The notes: generated by a model not told the origin, from the letters alone. A stretch of DNA of 13,073 bases from an uncultured Paracoccaceae bacterium (GCA_937952085.1 CALFYQ010000055.1:1-13073), one strand, 5' to 3'. Counted from the first letter of the stretch, positions 1 to 6,824 are shown. Translations and numbers: made by a program.

Positions 1-53
1 GACGCCTGTGCGGAAGGCGCGCGCGGGCCGCAATCCCGCGCTACCCTGACGCG

Positions 54-986
54 ATGGCCGATCTCGCGCTCCGCATCCTCCGGCATCTCGTCCCGGCGCT
101 TTTCGTCTGGGCGGCGATCCTCGCGCTCCGGGCGCTTGTCGCGCTCCTTGCCGGCGGGCCGCTTTCCGCAATCGTCGCGCCCTTCGTCGCCCTTCTCGTC
201 GCGCTGACGGCGCGGCGGCAGGCGCGGCGGATGGCGGGGGGCGTCGCCACCGACATGATGCATGTCGGCGGCTGGATCTTCGCCGGCGCCGGCGGGTTCT
301 TCGCGCTGGTCGGCGCCTGGGTCGCGCGGGCGGAGGCGGAGGGCTGGGCGATGGTGGCCTTCGGCCTCGTCTTCGTCGCCATCGGCCGGCTCGTCGAGTA
401 TCTCGCCGGCGGCAAGCCGAAGCCGGGCCGGGTGGAGCCCGCGCCGAAGGCCGGCGCCGGGACGTTCCGCGTTCCCGGCCTCGCGCCGATGCGCCGGCTC
501 CGCGCAGCCGGGCTCGCCGCGGCGGCGGCGGCGGCGCTCGGCCTCGCCTTCCTCTCGCTCGGCGCCTTCGGGCTCGGCGCGCTCCTCGTCTCCATCGCCG
601 GCGCGCTCGGCTGGCGCGTCGCAGGCGGGCTCGCCGCCGCGCGGAAATTCCCCGAAGGCGCGCTCCGGCTCGACGCGCCGCTCCGTGGCGACGCGCCGGT
701 GACGGGCTGGGTCGAAACCGGGGCGCCGCCGGAGATGTTCGGCGACGGGCGGTTCCTCCTCCGGCTCGAATGCCTCTCCGGCGGGCTCCTGCCGCGACCG
801 CTCTGGTCCCGGAGCGCACATCTCCAGGTGACGGAGGTGGAGGCGGGCGCGCCCGTCCTCGTCCCCTTCGCCTTCGACCCGCCGCACAGCCTGCCGGGCG
901 CCGGCGAGGCGCGCTGGCGGCTCCACATCCTCGCCGAGGCCCCCGGCGCGGACTATGAGGCCCGCTTCGACATTCCGGCTCATTGA
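54..986 (+). CDS. Multi-pass membrane protein of unknown function with a soluble C-terminal domain
   Basis: Predicted inner-membrane protein of 310 residues; I do not recognise a specific function. Hydrophobic segments lie at about residues 12-35, 40-55, 71-90, 97-115 and 152-190, interrupted by a basic, proline-rich stretch (about 116-148). The last 115 residues are non-hydrophobic and look beta-rich, with a PFAFDPP motif near 272-278 and a closing segment (WRLHILAEAPGADYEARFDIP) of the kind seen at the end of DUF3592-like membrane proteins. That family link is from memory and tentative. The start is the ATG at 54, since the first hydrophobic segment begins shortly after it and no better start exists downstream. 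No clear Shine-Dalgarno sequence is visible; a TACCCT -10-like hexamer at 42-47 hints at a very short leader. It lies 31 bases upstream of def in the same direction but ends inside def's likely promoter, so it may be a separate unit. Confidence 0.75.
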   Translation: MADLALRILRHLVPALFVWAAILALRALVALLAGGPLSAIVAPFVALLVALTARRQARRMAGGVATDMMHVGGWIFAGAGGFFALVGAWVARAEAEGWAMVAFGLVFVAIGRLVEYLAGGKPKPGRVEPAPKAGAGTFRVPGLAPMRRLRAAGLAAAAAAALGLAFLSLGAFGLGALLVSIAGALGWRVAGGLAAARKFPEGALRLDAPLRGDAPVTGWVETGAPPEMFGDGRFLLRLECLSGGLLPRPLWSRSAHLQVTEVEAGAPVLVPFAFDPPHSLPGAGEARWRLHILAEAPGADYEARFDIPAH

Positions 987-1010
987 CCGGCGGGGCGCCA
1001 TCGCCTACCT
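983..1010 (+). promoter_or_regulatory. Candidate sigma-70 promoter for def, giving a nearly leaderless mRNA
   Basis: A TTGACC hexamer (983-988) overlaps the stop codon of the preceding gene. After 16 bases comes CTACCT (1005-1010; with a 17-base spacer the -10 would read TACCTC). The def ATG begins only 7 bases beyond the -10 box, so transcription would start at or next to the start codon. This fits the absence of a Shine-Dalgarno sequence before def. The call rests on motif matching only. Confidence 0.4.
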
Positions 1011-1017
1011 CGCGCCC

Positions 1018-1533
1018 ATGCGGCTCCTCGACATCCTGATCCACCCCGACCCGCGCCTGAAGAAGGTCTGCGACCCCGTCGCCGACCCGACCTCGGTCAA
1101 GGGCCTGTCGGAGGACATGCTGGCGACGATGTACAACGCCCCCGGCGTCGGCCTCGCCGCGCCGCAGATCGGCGTCAACGCCCGGTTGCTGGTGATGGAC
1201 TGCGCCGGCAAGGACGCGCCGCCCGAGCCGCTGGCGATGGTGAACCCCGAGATCGTCTGGTCCTCCGCGGAGCTGAACGAGCACGAGGAAGGCTGCCTCT
1301 CGATCCCGGACCAGTATGCGATGGTGACGCGGCCCGCCGCGGTCGGCGTGCGCTGGACCTCGGTGGAGGGCGAGCCGCTGGAGCGGACCTTCGACGGGCT
1401 CTGGGCGACCTGCGTGCAGCACGAGATCGACCACCTGAACGGCAAGCTCTTCATCGACTATCTCGGCGCGGTGAAGCGCCAGCTCATCACCCAGAAGATG
1501 AAGAAGCTGAAGCGAGAGCGCGCCAAGGCGTGA
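1018..1533 (+). CDS. def: Peptide deformylase, catalytically complete
   Basis: Cytoplasmic metalloenzyme of 171 residues that removes the formyl group from the N-terminal methionine of nascent proteins at the ribosome exit. All three family motifs are intact: GVGLAAPQ (43-50, with Gln50), EGCLS (91-95, metal-ligand Cys93) and QHEIDHL (134-140, metal ligands His135 and His139, catalytic Glu136). The length is typical of the family. The ATG at 1018 is chosen because the protein then starts just before the usual HPDPRL segment. An in-frame ATG at 955 would overlap the previous gene and add 21 unconserved residues. There is no good Shine-Dalgarno sequence; a promoter-like pair ends 7 bases upstream, suggesting leaderless translation. 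The stop overlaps the GTG start of a deformylase paralogue, and fmt follows, so formyl addition and removal are encoded together. Confidence 0.97.
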   Translation: MRLLDILIHPDPRLKKVCDPVADPTSVKGLSEDMLATMYNAPGVGLAAPQIGVNARLLVMDCAGKDAPPEPLAMVNPEIVWSSAELNEHEEGCLSIPDQYAMVTRPAAVGVRWTSVEGEPLERTFDGLWATCVQHEIDHLNGKLFIDYLGAVKRQLITQKMKKLKRERAKA

Positions 1534-2030
1534 CCGGCCCCTTCCTCCTCTGGCCCGACCCGAGGCTCCGCGCGAAGGCGGCCCCGGTCGGCGCGGTGAC
1601 GAACGAGCATCGGGCGATCTGGTCGCGGATGGAGCGGGCGATGTGGGAGATGCCGGGCCTCGGCCTCGCCGCGCCGCAGATCGGCGTTCCGCTGCGGCTC
1701 GCCGTGGTGGACTGCTCCGACGGCAAGCGCGAGTCGATCCGTCTCGCCGACCCGGAGCTTCTCGAAGCCTCCAGATCGATGCGGGACCATGACGAGGCCT
1801 CGCCGAACCTGCCGGGCATCTGGGCGAAGGTCAGCCGCCCCGAAGCGGTCCGCGTCCGCTACCTCGACGAGGCGGGCGCCCCGGCCGAGCGCTGGTTCGA
1901 GGGGCTCTGGTCCACCTCGGTCCAGCACCAGATCGACCATCTCGACGGCAGGCTCTTTCCCGACCGGCTCGGCCCGGTGAAGCGGAAGATGCTGCTCGAC
2001 CGCTATGCCAAGCTCCGGAGGCGCGGATGA
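1530..2030 (+). CDS. Degenerate peptide deformylase-like protein (catalytic Cys and Glu replaced)
   Basis: Deformylase-family protein of 166 residues, plainly a relative of the gene just upstream: GLGLAAPQIG (43-52), a shared EGLWSTS-like segment and QHQIDHLDG (132-140) align without gaps. Motif 1 is intact (Gln50). In motif 2 the family EGCLS reads EASPN (89-93), so the Cys metal ligand is Ser91. In motif 3 HEIDH reads HQIDH (133-137), so the catalytic Glu is Gln134; both His ligands remain. From what is known of the family, this should abolish or strongly reduce normal deformylase activity. The start is a GTG whose last two bases and the next A form def's stop (GTGA, 4-base overlap), indicating translational coupling. 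The intact frame and conserved fold residues argue against decay. A regulatory or binding role is possible, but I cannot assign one. Confidence 0.85.
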   Translation: MTGPFLLWPDPRLRAKAAPVGAVTNEHRAIWSRMERAMWEMPGLGLAAPQIGVPLRLAVVDCSDGKRESIRLADPELLEASRSMRDHDEASPNLPGIWAKVSRPEAVRVRYLDEAGAPAERWFEGLWSTSVQHQIDHLDGRLFPDRLGPVKRKMLLDRYAKLRRRG

Positions 2031-2950
2031 GGCTCGCCTTCATGGGGACGCCGGATTTCTCCGTGCCGACCCTCGACGCCCTCCACGAAGCCGGGCACGA
2101 GATCGCCGCGGTCTATTCGCAGCCGCCCCGCCCCGCCGGGCGCGGGAAGAAGCCGCGGCCCTCGCCGGTGGCCGCGCGGGCGGAGGCGCTCGGAATCCCG
2201 GTCCGCACCCCGCTCAATTTCCGCGCCGCGGAGGACCGCGACGCCTTCGCCGCGCTCGGCCTCGATGCGGCGGTGGTGGTCGCTTACGGCCTCATCCTTC
2301 CCCTCGCGGTGCTCGACGCGCCGCGCTTCGGGTGCTTCAATCTCCACGCCTCGCTCCTGCCGCGCTGGCGCGGGGCGGCGCCGATCCAGCGGGCGCTGAT
2401 GGCGGGGGACCGGGAGACGGGGGTCGCCGTGATGCGGATGGAGGCGGGGCTCGACACCGGACCGGTCGCGCTTGAGGCGCGAACCCCGATTCGCGCCGAC
2501 GACACGGCGGGGACGCTGCATGACCGGCTCGCCGCGCTCGGCGCGCCGCTGATGGTCGAGGCGCTCGCCCGGCTCGAAGGCGGGTCACTTCCCCTCACGC
2601 CGCAGCCCGAAGCGGGCGCCGTCTACGCCGCCAAGATCGACAAGGCCGAGGCGAAGATCGACTGGTCCCGCCCCGCCGCCGAGGTGGACCGGGCGATCCG
2701 CGGCCTCTCGCCCGTTCCCGGCGCCTGGTTCGAACTGGGCGGCGAGCGGGTGAAGGCGCTCCTCTCCGCCCCGGCCGAGGGCGCCGGCGCGCCGGGCGCC
2801 GCGCTCGACGACCGGCTGACGGTCGCCTGCGGCTCCGGCGCCGTGCGGCTCCTCCGGCTCCAGCGCGCCGGCGGCGGGCCGCTCGACGCCGCCGACTTTC
2901 TCCGCGGCCGCCCGGTCCCCGCCGGGGCCGATCTCGGGGGCGGCGCGTGA
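2027..2950 (+). CDS. fmt: Methionyl-tRNA formyltransferase
   Basis: Cytoplasmic enzyme of 307 residues that transfers a formyl group from 10-formyl-tetrahydrofolate to Met-tRNA(fMet), making the bacterial initiator tRNA. The N-terminal hydrolase domain starts with MRLAFMGTPDFSVP. It carries the folate-binding SLLPRWRGAAPI signature (109-120) and the catalytic trio, which I place at Asn105, His107 and Asp143 (GLDTGP). The C-terminal OB-like tRNA-binding domain covers about 205-307 (RAIRGLSPVPGAW). Length is close to the usual 310-315. The ATG at 2027 overlaps the stop of the deformylase-like gene (ATGA) and has a GGAGG Shine-Dalgarno sequence at 2017-2021, five bases upstream. The def/fmt pairing is a classic arrangement; here a second deformylase-like gene sits between the two. 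Confidence 0.97.
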   Translation: MRLAFMGTPDFSVPTLDALHEAGHEIAAVYSQPPRPAGRGKKPRPSPVAARAEALGIPVRTPLNFRAAEDRDAFAALGLDAAVVVAYGLILPLAVLDAPRFGCFNLHASLLPRWRGAAPIQRALMAGDRETGVAVMRMEAGLDTGPVALEARTPIRADDTAGTLHDRLAALGAPLMVEALARLEGGSLPLTPQPEAGAVYAAKIDKAEAKIDWSRPAAEVDRAIRGLSPVPGAWFELGGERVKALLSAPAEGAGAPGAALDDRLTVACGSGAVRLLRLQRAGGGPLDAADFLRGRPVPAGADLGGGA

Positions 2951-3171
2951 TCTTCGTCGCGGTCCTTCTCGGCGGGCTGACCGGCTTTCTCGCCGAGCGG
3001 TTCGGGCTGACGCGGAACGGCTATGTCGTCTCCGTCGCGCTCGGCGTCGGCGGCGCGACGCTGGCCTGGTTCCTGCAATACTTCCTCGGCGTCGGCTTCG
3101 GCCTCTCCCGCGCGATGACCTCGATCCTCGGCGCCGCGGCGATGCTCGCCTTGACCGCGTTCCGGCGATGA
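2947..3171 (+). CDS. Small membrane protein, possibly GlsB/YeaQ/YmgE-like
   Basis: Protein of 74 residues, almost entirely hydrophobic and glycine-rich. Likely membrane segments are about residues 1-15, 25-45 and 52-70, separated by short polar turns (AERFGLTRNG at about 16-25) and ending in FRR. The glycine spacing and size resemble the small 'transglycosylase-associated' GlsB/YeaQ membrane family, but the match is loose and no catalytic function should be inferred. The start is a GTG at 2947 overlapping the fmt stop (GTGA, 4 bases), so it is probably translated by coupling to fmt. A second small membrane protein follows 52 bases later, then yidC. It could be a YidC-dependent membrane protein, but nothing in the sequence shows that. 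Confidence 0.7.
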   Translation: MIFVAVLLGGLTGFLAERFGLTRNGYVVSVALGVGGATLAWFLQYFLGVGFGLSRAMTSILGAAAMLALTAFRR

Positions 3172-3189
3172 CTCCGGCCGCGCGGGCGC

Positions 3190-3217
3190 CTATCTCCGGG
3201 GCGGAACGAAAGGGAGG
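3190..3217 (+). promoter_or_regulatory. Candidate -10 box and strong Shine-Dalgarno site for the small membrane protein at 3224
   Basis: CTATCT at 3190-3195 sits about 29 bases before the ATG. It resembles the TTATCT box upstream of the tRNA at 12920. A weak -35 (GATGAC, 3167-3172) lies 17 bases upstream. A strong Shine-Dalgarno sequence, AAAGGGAGG (3209-3217), is six bases from the ATG and fixes the start at 3224. The Shine-Dalgarno is convincing; the promoter is tentative. Confidence 0.4.
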
Positions 3218-3223
3218 CCGCCG

Positions 3224-3463
3224 ATGAACGCCCTTCTCCTGATTCTCATCGGCATCGCCGCGGGCTTCGCCGCGTCGAAGCTGATGAAGACGGAGCTGTC
3301 CTTCCTCGAAACCGCCGCGATCGGCGTGCTCGGGGCGCTTCTTGGCGGCTTCCTGCTCGGCCTTCTGGTCGCGGCCTCCACCATCATCATCGCGCTGGTC
3401 GGGGCCGTGGCGGGGGCCTGCCTCCTCCTCTGGGCCTATCAGCGCCTCTTCGGGCGACGCTGA
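3224..3463 (+). CDS. Small glycine-rich membrane protein, GlsB/YeaQ-like
   Basis: Protein of 79 residues with hydrophobic segments at about 2-18, 30-50 and 52-72. A short polar link (SKLMKTELSFLE, 18-29) separates the first two, and the tail is basic (QRLFGRR). The alternation of glycine-rich helices with a lysine-containing first turn is reminiscent of small GlsB/YeaQ/YmgE stress-associated membrane proteins; this is a resemblance by eye only. The ATG is fixed by a strong Shine-Dalgarno sequence (AAAGGGAGG) six bases upstream. It follows another small membrane protein of similar size and hydrophobicity but little residue identity, and precedes yidC by 71 bases. Whether it shares a transcript with yidC is unclear because a palindrome and promoter-like motif occupy the gap. 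Confidence 0.75.
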   Translation: MNALLLILIGIAAGFAASKLMKTELSFLETAAIGVLGALLGGFLLGLLVAASTIIIALVGAVAGACLLLWAYQRLFGRR

Positions 3464-3479
3464 CGCGGCGCTCTGCCTC

Positions 3480-3515
3480 TTGACCTTGCCGGCCCCGGCG
3501 GGTTCAACCCGCCGG
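3480..3515 (+). promoter_or_regulatory. Palindrome with 9-bp arms and TTGACC box upstream of yidC
   Basis: A perfect inverted repeat lies at 3495-3515: arm CCGGCGGGT (3495-3503), loop TCA (3504-3506), arm ACCCGCCGG (3507-3515), ending 19 bases before the yidC ATG. A TTGACC hexamer (3480-3485) is followed after 17 bases by TTCAAC (3503-3508), a possible but weak -10 box inside the palindrome. The palindrome could be an operator, an RNA hairpin in the yidC leader or a terminator/attenuator stem. No U-tract follows it, which argues against a simple intrinsic terminator. Confidence 0.45.
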
Positions 3516-3534
3516 TCCGATCCGGGAGCCCCTG

Positions 3535-5343
3535 ATGTCCGACCAGAAGAACCTGATCGCCGCCGCCGGCCTCAGCTTCCTCGTGATTATCGCCTGGACC
3601 TTCTTCTTCGCGCCGACTCCGCCGCAGAAGACCGAGCCTGCGCCGAATGTCGCCGAAGCCCCCGCCAACGCGGCGGCGCCGACTGCGCCCGGCGCGCAAC
3701 CGGGCGCGCCCGCCGGCGACATCGCGGCCGACGCGGCCCCGGCCGCGCCCGAGGCGCCGCGGGTGAAGATCGCGACGCCGGCGCTCTCCGGCTCCTTCTC
3801 GCTCCGCGGCGGGCGGATCGACGATCTCCACCTCTCCGAATACCAGGAGACGATCGACCCCGGCTCGCCCACCGTCACCCTCCTCGCGCCGATCGGCGCG
3901 GAGCACCCCTATTACGCCGTCTGGGGCTGGCTGAACGGCGAGGGCGGAACCGCGGCCACGCCGGCGCCCAACACCGAATGGTCCGTCGAATCGGGCGACG
4001 TGCTCGCCCCCGGCGCGCCGGTGACGCTGGTCTGGGACAATGGCGCCGGCCTCGTCTTCCGCCGCACCATCGAGGTGGACGACAAGTTCATGTTCACCGT
4101 CACCCAGTCGGTCGAGAACAGGACCGAGCAGGCCGTCTCCCTCGCGCCGTATTCCTACGTGGCGCGGCGGAACCGGCCGAAGACGGTCAACTTCTTCATT
4201 CTCCATGAGGGCGCGGTCGGCGTGATCGACGGCGAGCTGAAGGAAATCAAGTACGACGACATGGCCGAGCTGCCTTCGAGCGGCGCGGGCGTCCGGCAGG
4301 AGCGGGTCGCCGCCGCCGCGCACGGCTTCCTCGGCTTCACCGACAAGTACTGGATGGCGACGCTGGCGCCGGGGCCCGACACGCCCTTCGAGGCCGCCTT
4401 CAAGTTCATCCAGCGCGCCGAGGGCCCGGAATACCGGACCGAGGCGCTCCTTCCCGTGCGCGAGGTCGCGGCGGGGGCCACCGCTTCGGCCTCCACCTAT
4501 TTCTTCGCCGGCGCGAAGGAGTTCGAGACGATCGACGGCTATCAGGAGCGGCTCGGCATCGACCGTTTCGACGATGCGATCGACTGGGGCTGGTTCTTCT
4601 TCCTCACGAAGCCGATCTTCCGCCTGCTGCTCTTCGTCGAGGGCGTCGTCGGCAACATGGGCTTCTCGATCATCGTCCTGACGCTGATCATCAAGGCCGC
4701 GCTCTTCCCGCTTGCCTACAAGTCCTACGTGGCGATGTCGAAAATGAAGAAGCTCCAGCCCGAGATGGAGAAGATCAAGGAGCGCGTCGGCGACGACCGG
4801 CAGAAGATGCAGCAGGAGATGATGGCGCTCTACAAGCGGGAGAAGGCGAACCCCGCGGCCGGGTGTCTGCCGATCATCCTGCAGATTCCGATCTTCTTCT
4901 CGCTCTACAAGGTGCTGTTCGTGACCATCGAGATGCGGCACGCGCCGTTCATCTGGTGGATCCACGACCTTTCGGCGCCGGACCCGACCTCGTTCCTCAA
5001 TCTCTTCGGCCTTCTGCCCTTCGCGGCGCCGGCGCTCGACAGTTTCCTCCACATCTTCTCGATCGGCGTCTTCCCGATCCTGATGGGCGTGACGATGTGG
5101 ATGCAGCAGAAACTGAACCCGGCGCCCACCGACCCGACCCAGGCGATGATCTTCGCCTGGATGCCGTGGATCTTCATGTTCATGCTTGGCAGCTTCGCCT
5201 CGGGCCTCGTCATCTACTGGTGCGCGAACAACATCATCACGTTCACGCAGCAATATCTGATCATGCGGAGCCAGGGGGTGGACGTGAACTTCTTCGGCAA
5301 CGTGAAGAAAAGCTTCCGAAGGCCAAAGAAGAAGGCGGGATGA
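3535..5343 (+). CDS. yidC: Membrane protein insertase YidC
   Basis: Inner-membrane insertase of 602 residues that helps membrane proteins fold and insert, alone or with SecYEG. An N-terminal anchor helix (about 5-26) is followed by an Ala/Pro-rich linker (27-76) and the large periplasmic P1 domain (about 77-345). The conserved five-helix core starts near 352. The core shows GFSIIVLTLIIKAALFPL with Lys387 where E. coli has the hydrophilic-groove Arg, the cytoplasmic coiled hairpin (KMKKLQPEMEKIKER...GDDRQKMQQEMMALYK), GCLPIILQIPIFFSLY, WIHDLSAPDP, and a C-terminal basic tail (KKSFRRPKKKAG) suited to ribosome contact. To my knowledge Lys at that site is normal in alphaproteobacteria. GGGAG at 3524-3528 lies six bases before the ATG. 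Its stop overlaps the next start (ATGA). The rpmH/rnpA genes often found nearby are absent here. Confidence 0.98.
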   Translation: MSDQKNLIAAAGLSFLVIIAWTFFFAPTPPQKTEPAPNVAEAPANAAAPTAPGAQPGAPAGDIAADAAPAAPEAPRVKIATPALSGSFSLRGGRIDDLHLSEYQETIDPGSPTVTLLAPIGAEHPYYAVWGWLNGEGGTAATPAPNTEWSVESGDVLAPGAPVTLVWDNGAGLVFRRTIEVDDKFMFTVTQSVENRTEQAVSLAPYSYVARRNRPKTVNFFILHEGAVGVIDGELKEIKYDDMAELPSSGAGVRQERVAAAAHGFLGFTDKYWMATLAPGPDTPFEAAFKFIQRAEGPEYRTEALLPVREVAAGATASASTYFFAGAKEFETIDGYQERLGIDRFDDAIDWGWFFFLTKPIFRLLLFVEGVVGNMGFSIIVLTLIIKAALFPLAYKSYVAMSKMKKLQPEMEKIKERVGDDRQKMQQEMMALYKREKANPAAGCLPIILQIPIFFSLYKVLFVTIEMRHAPFIWWIHDLSAPDPTSFLNLFGLLPFAAPALDSFLHIFSIGVFPILMGVTMWMQQKLNPAPTDPTQAMIFAWMPWIFMFMLGSFASGLVIYWCANNIITFTQQYLIMRSQGVDVNFFGNVKKSFRRPKKKAG

Positions 5344-6059
5344 CCGGCCGGCTCGCCGCCCTCGCGCGCTTTCCCGTCAAGGGCCTCGGCGGCGAGGCGC
5401 TGGAATCGGCGCGCCTGGCGCCCGGTCGGCCGCTGCAGGGAGATCGCGCCTATGGCCTCGCCCATTCCGGCAGCGCCGCGGCGGCCGTGGGCTGGGCGCG
5501 TGCGCGGGACTTCGCGACGCCCCGCCGCGCCCCCGAACTCGCCCGCGTCGCCGTCTCGCTCGGCGCGGAGGGTCGGCTCTCCGCCGCGCATCCGGCGCTC
5601 GGCGCCTGGGACGGCGGGCCGGACGGCCTCTGCGAATGGCTCGCGGGCCTCGCCGGGCCGATGGCGCCGCTCCGGCTCGTCGCCGGCGGCGCGGGGGCGC
5701 TCCACGATGTCGAGGCCGCGCATCTCTCCATCGGCAATCTCGCCTCGCTCCGCGCGATTTCCGAGCGCGCGGGCGTCCCGCCCGACCCGCGCCGCTTCCG
5801 GATGAACGTCTGGCTCGACGGCTTCGCGCCCTGGTCGGAGGTCGGCGCCGGAACGGTGGAGATCGGCGCCGCGCGGCTGCGCGTCGTCGCGCCGGTCGAG
5901 CGCTGCGTCGCGCCCGACGCCAACCCCGAGACCGGCCGCCGCGATTCCGACCTCTGCGGCGAACTATACGCGGCGTTCGGCCATGCCGAGTTCGGGCTCT
6001 ACGCCGTGGTGGAAGCGGGCGGCGACGTCGCGCCCGGCATGGAGGCCGTCCTCGCATGA
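5340..6059 (+). CDS. MOSC-domain protein (mARC/YcbX-like, without ferredoxin domain)
   Basis: Predicted cytoplasmic protein of 239 residues. The N-terminal part (ARFPVKGLGGEALES, about 9-23, and GDRAYGL, 34-40) matches the MOSC_N beta-barrel that precedes MOSC domains. The C-terminal MOSC part runs from about 120 to 238: RFRMNVWLDG (153-161), then VERCVAPDANPETGRRD with Cys189 at the position of the conserved molybdenum-cofactor sulfur-ligand cysteine. MOSC proteins bind or transfer sulfurated molybdenum cofactor, and some reduce N-hydroxylated compounds. No electron-transfer domain is fused here, so a partner would be needed. The start overlaps the yidC stop (ATGA) and its own stop overlaps the engB start (ATGA), so it is translationally linked to both. 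I recall a similar yidC-MOSC-engB order in Rhodobacterales, but the substrate is unknown. Confidence 0.88.
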   Translation: MTGRLAALARFPVKGLGGEALESARLAPGRPLQGDRAYGLAHSGSAAAAVGWARARDFATPRRAPELARVAVSLGAEGRLSAAHPALGAWDGGPDGLCEWLAGLAGPMAPLRLVAGGAGALHDVEAAHLSIGNLASLRAISERAGVPPDPRRFRMNVWLDGFAPWSEVGAGTVEIGAARLRVVAPVERCVAPDANPETGRRDSDLCGELYAAFGHAEFGLYAVVEAGGDVAPGMEAVLA

Positions 6060-6709
6060 GCCGTTTCCCCCTCGCCCCCGAACCGACGCCGGAAGAGGCC
6101 GACCCGGCGCGAAAGCTCTTCGCGGGGCAATGCGACTTCGTGAAGGGCGTCGTCGCGATGGACGGGCTGCCGCCGGCGGATCGGCCGGAGATCTGCTTCG
6201 CCGGCCGCTCCAATGTCGGCAAGTCCTCGCTCATCAACGCGCTGACCGGGCGGAAGGGCCTCGCCCGCGCCTCGAACACGCCGGGCCGGACGCAGGAGAT
6301 CAACTTCTTCGATCTCGGCGGCCGGATGTGGCTGGTGGACCTGCCGGGCTATGGCTACGCCGAGGCCCCGGTGGCGCTGGTCCGCCGCTGGCAGGAGCTT
6401 CTGCGCGCCTACCTGGCCGGCCGCCCGACGCTCCGCCGCGTCTTCGTGCTGATCGACTCGCGGCACGGCGCGAAGGCGGTCGACCATGAGATCATGACCC
6501 TGCTCGACAAGGCCGCGGTCAGCTTCCAGGCTGTGCTGACCAAGTCGGACAAGATCAGCGGCCCGGCCCTCGCCCGCGTCGCCGCCGGGCTCGGTGAGGC
6601 GCTGGCGAAGCACCCCGCCGCCTATCCCGAAATCCTCGCCACCTCCTCCGAGAAGGGCGAGGGCCTCCCCGCCCTCCGCATGGCCGCGGCGCGGTTCCTG
6701 GAGGAGTGA
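6056..6709 (+). CDS. engB: Ribosome biogenesis GTP-binding protein EngB (YihA/YsxC)
   Basis: Small P-loop GTPase of 217 residues in the TRAFAC class, required for late assembly of the 50S ribosomal subunit. The G motifs are in order: G1 GRSNVGKSS (50-58), G2 NTPGRTQ (74-80), G3 DLPGYGYA (95-102), G4 TKSDK (162-166) and G5 TSSEKG (196-201). The RSNVGKSS and PGRTQ wording is diagnostic for EngB. The ATG at 6056 overlaps the stop of the MOSC gene and has GGAGG at 6041-6045, ten bases upstream. An extra 20 or so residues precede the core, as is common in alphaproteobacteria. It is the last gene of the plus-strand run; a minus-strand J-domain gene converges on it 115 bases further on. I recall argB often following engB in Rhodobacterales; it is absent here. 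Confidence 0.97.
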   Translation: MSRFPLAPEPTPEEADPARKLFAGQCDFVKGVVAMDGLPPADRPEICFAGRSNVGKSSLINALTGRKGLARASNTPGRTQEINFFDLGGRMWLVDLPGYGYAEAPVALVRRWQELLRAYLAGRPTLRRVFVLIDSRHGAKAVDHEIMTLLDKAAVSFQAVLTKSDKISGPALARVAAGLGEALAKHPAAYPEILATSSEKGEGLPALRMAAARFLEE

Positions 6710-6807
6710 GGCGCGGCAGTGGGCTGAAGCGCCTTCCACGATATGCGGTGGGCGTGGCCCGGCATTTGATCGCGCCCGTCCGCGCGCAACTCTGAAGCGG
6801 TAGAAAA

Positions 6808-6823
6808 CCCCTCAGCGTTGAGG
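6808..6823 (-). terminator. Weak candidate terminator for the J-domain gene
   Basis: Just past the stop codon of the minus-strand gene, the minus strand reads CCTCA-ACGC-TGAGG (stem 6819-6823 with 6810-6814) and then GGTTTTCTA. A 5-bp stem with a four-T run is short for an intrinsic terminator. In the convergent gap with engB it is the best candidate I can see. Confidence 0.3.
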
Positions 6824-6824
6824 C

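Noticed and set aside
2..49. Open frame ending in TGA at 47-49, perhaps the tail of an upstream gene
   Set aside because: Only 15 codons are visible, with no recognisable sequence; it cannot be separated from intergenic DNA.
955..1017. Upstream ATG extending def by 21 residues
   Set aside because: It would overlap the preceding gene and add residues foreign to the family; the ATG at 1018 gives the usual deformylase start.
4681..4700. Lys387 in YidC at the position of the E. coli groove Arg, considered as a lost key residue
   Set aside because: Lys keeps the positive charge, and from memory it is the usual residue in alphaproteobacterial YidC.
3439..5253. Long minus-strand open frame opposite yidC
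   Set aside because: Its product is almost all Arg, Glu, Asp and Gly with no recognisable domain, and yidC on the plus strand is unambiguous.
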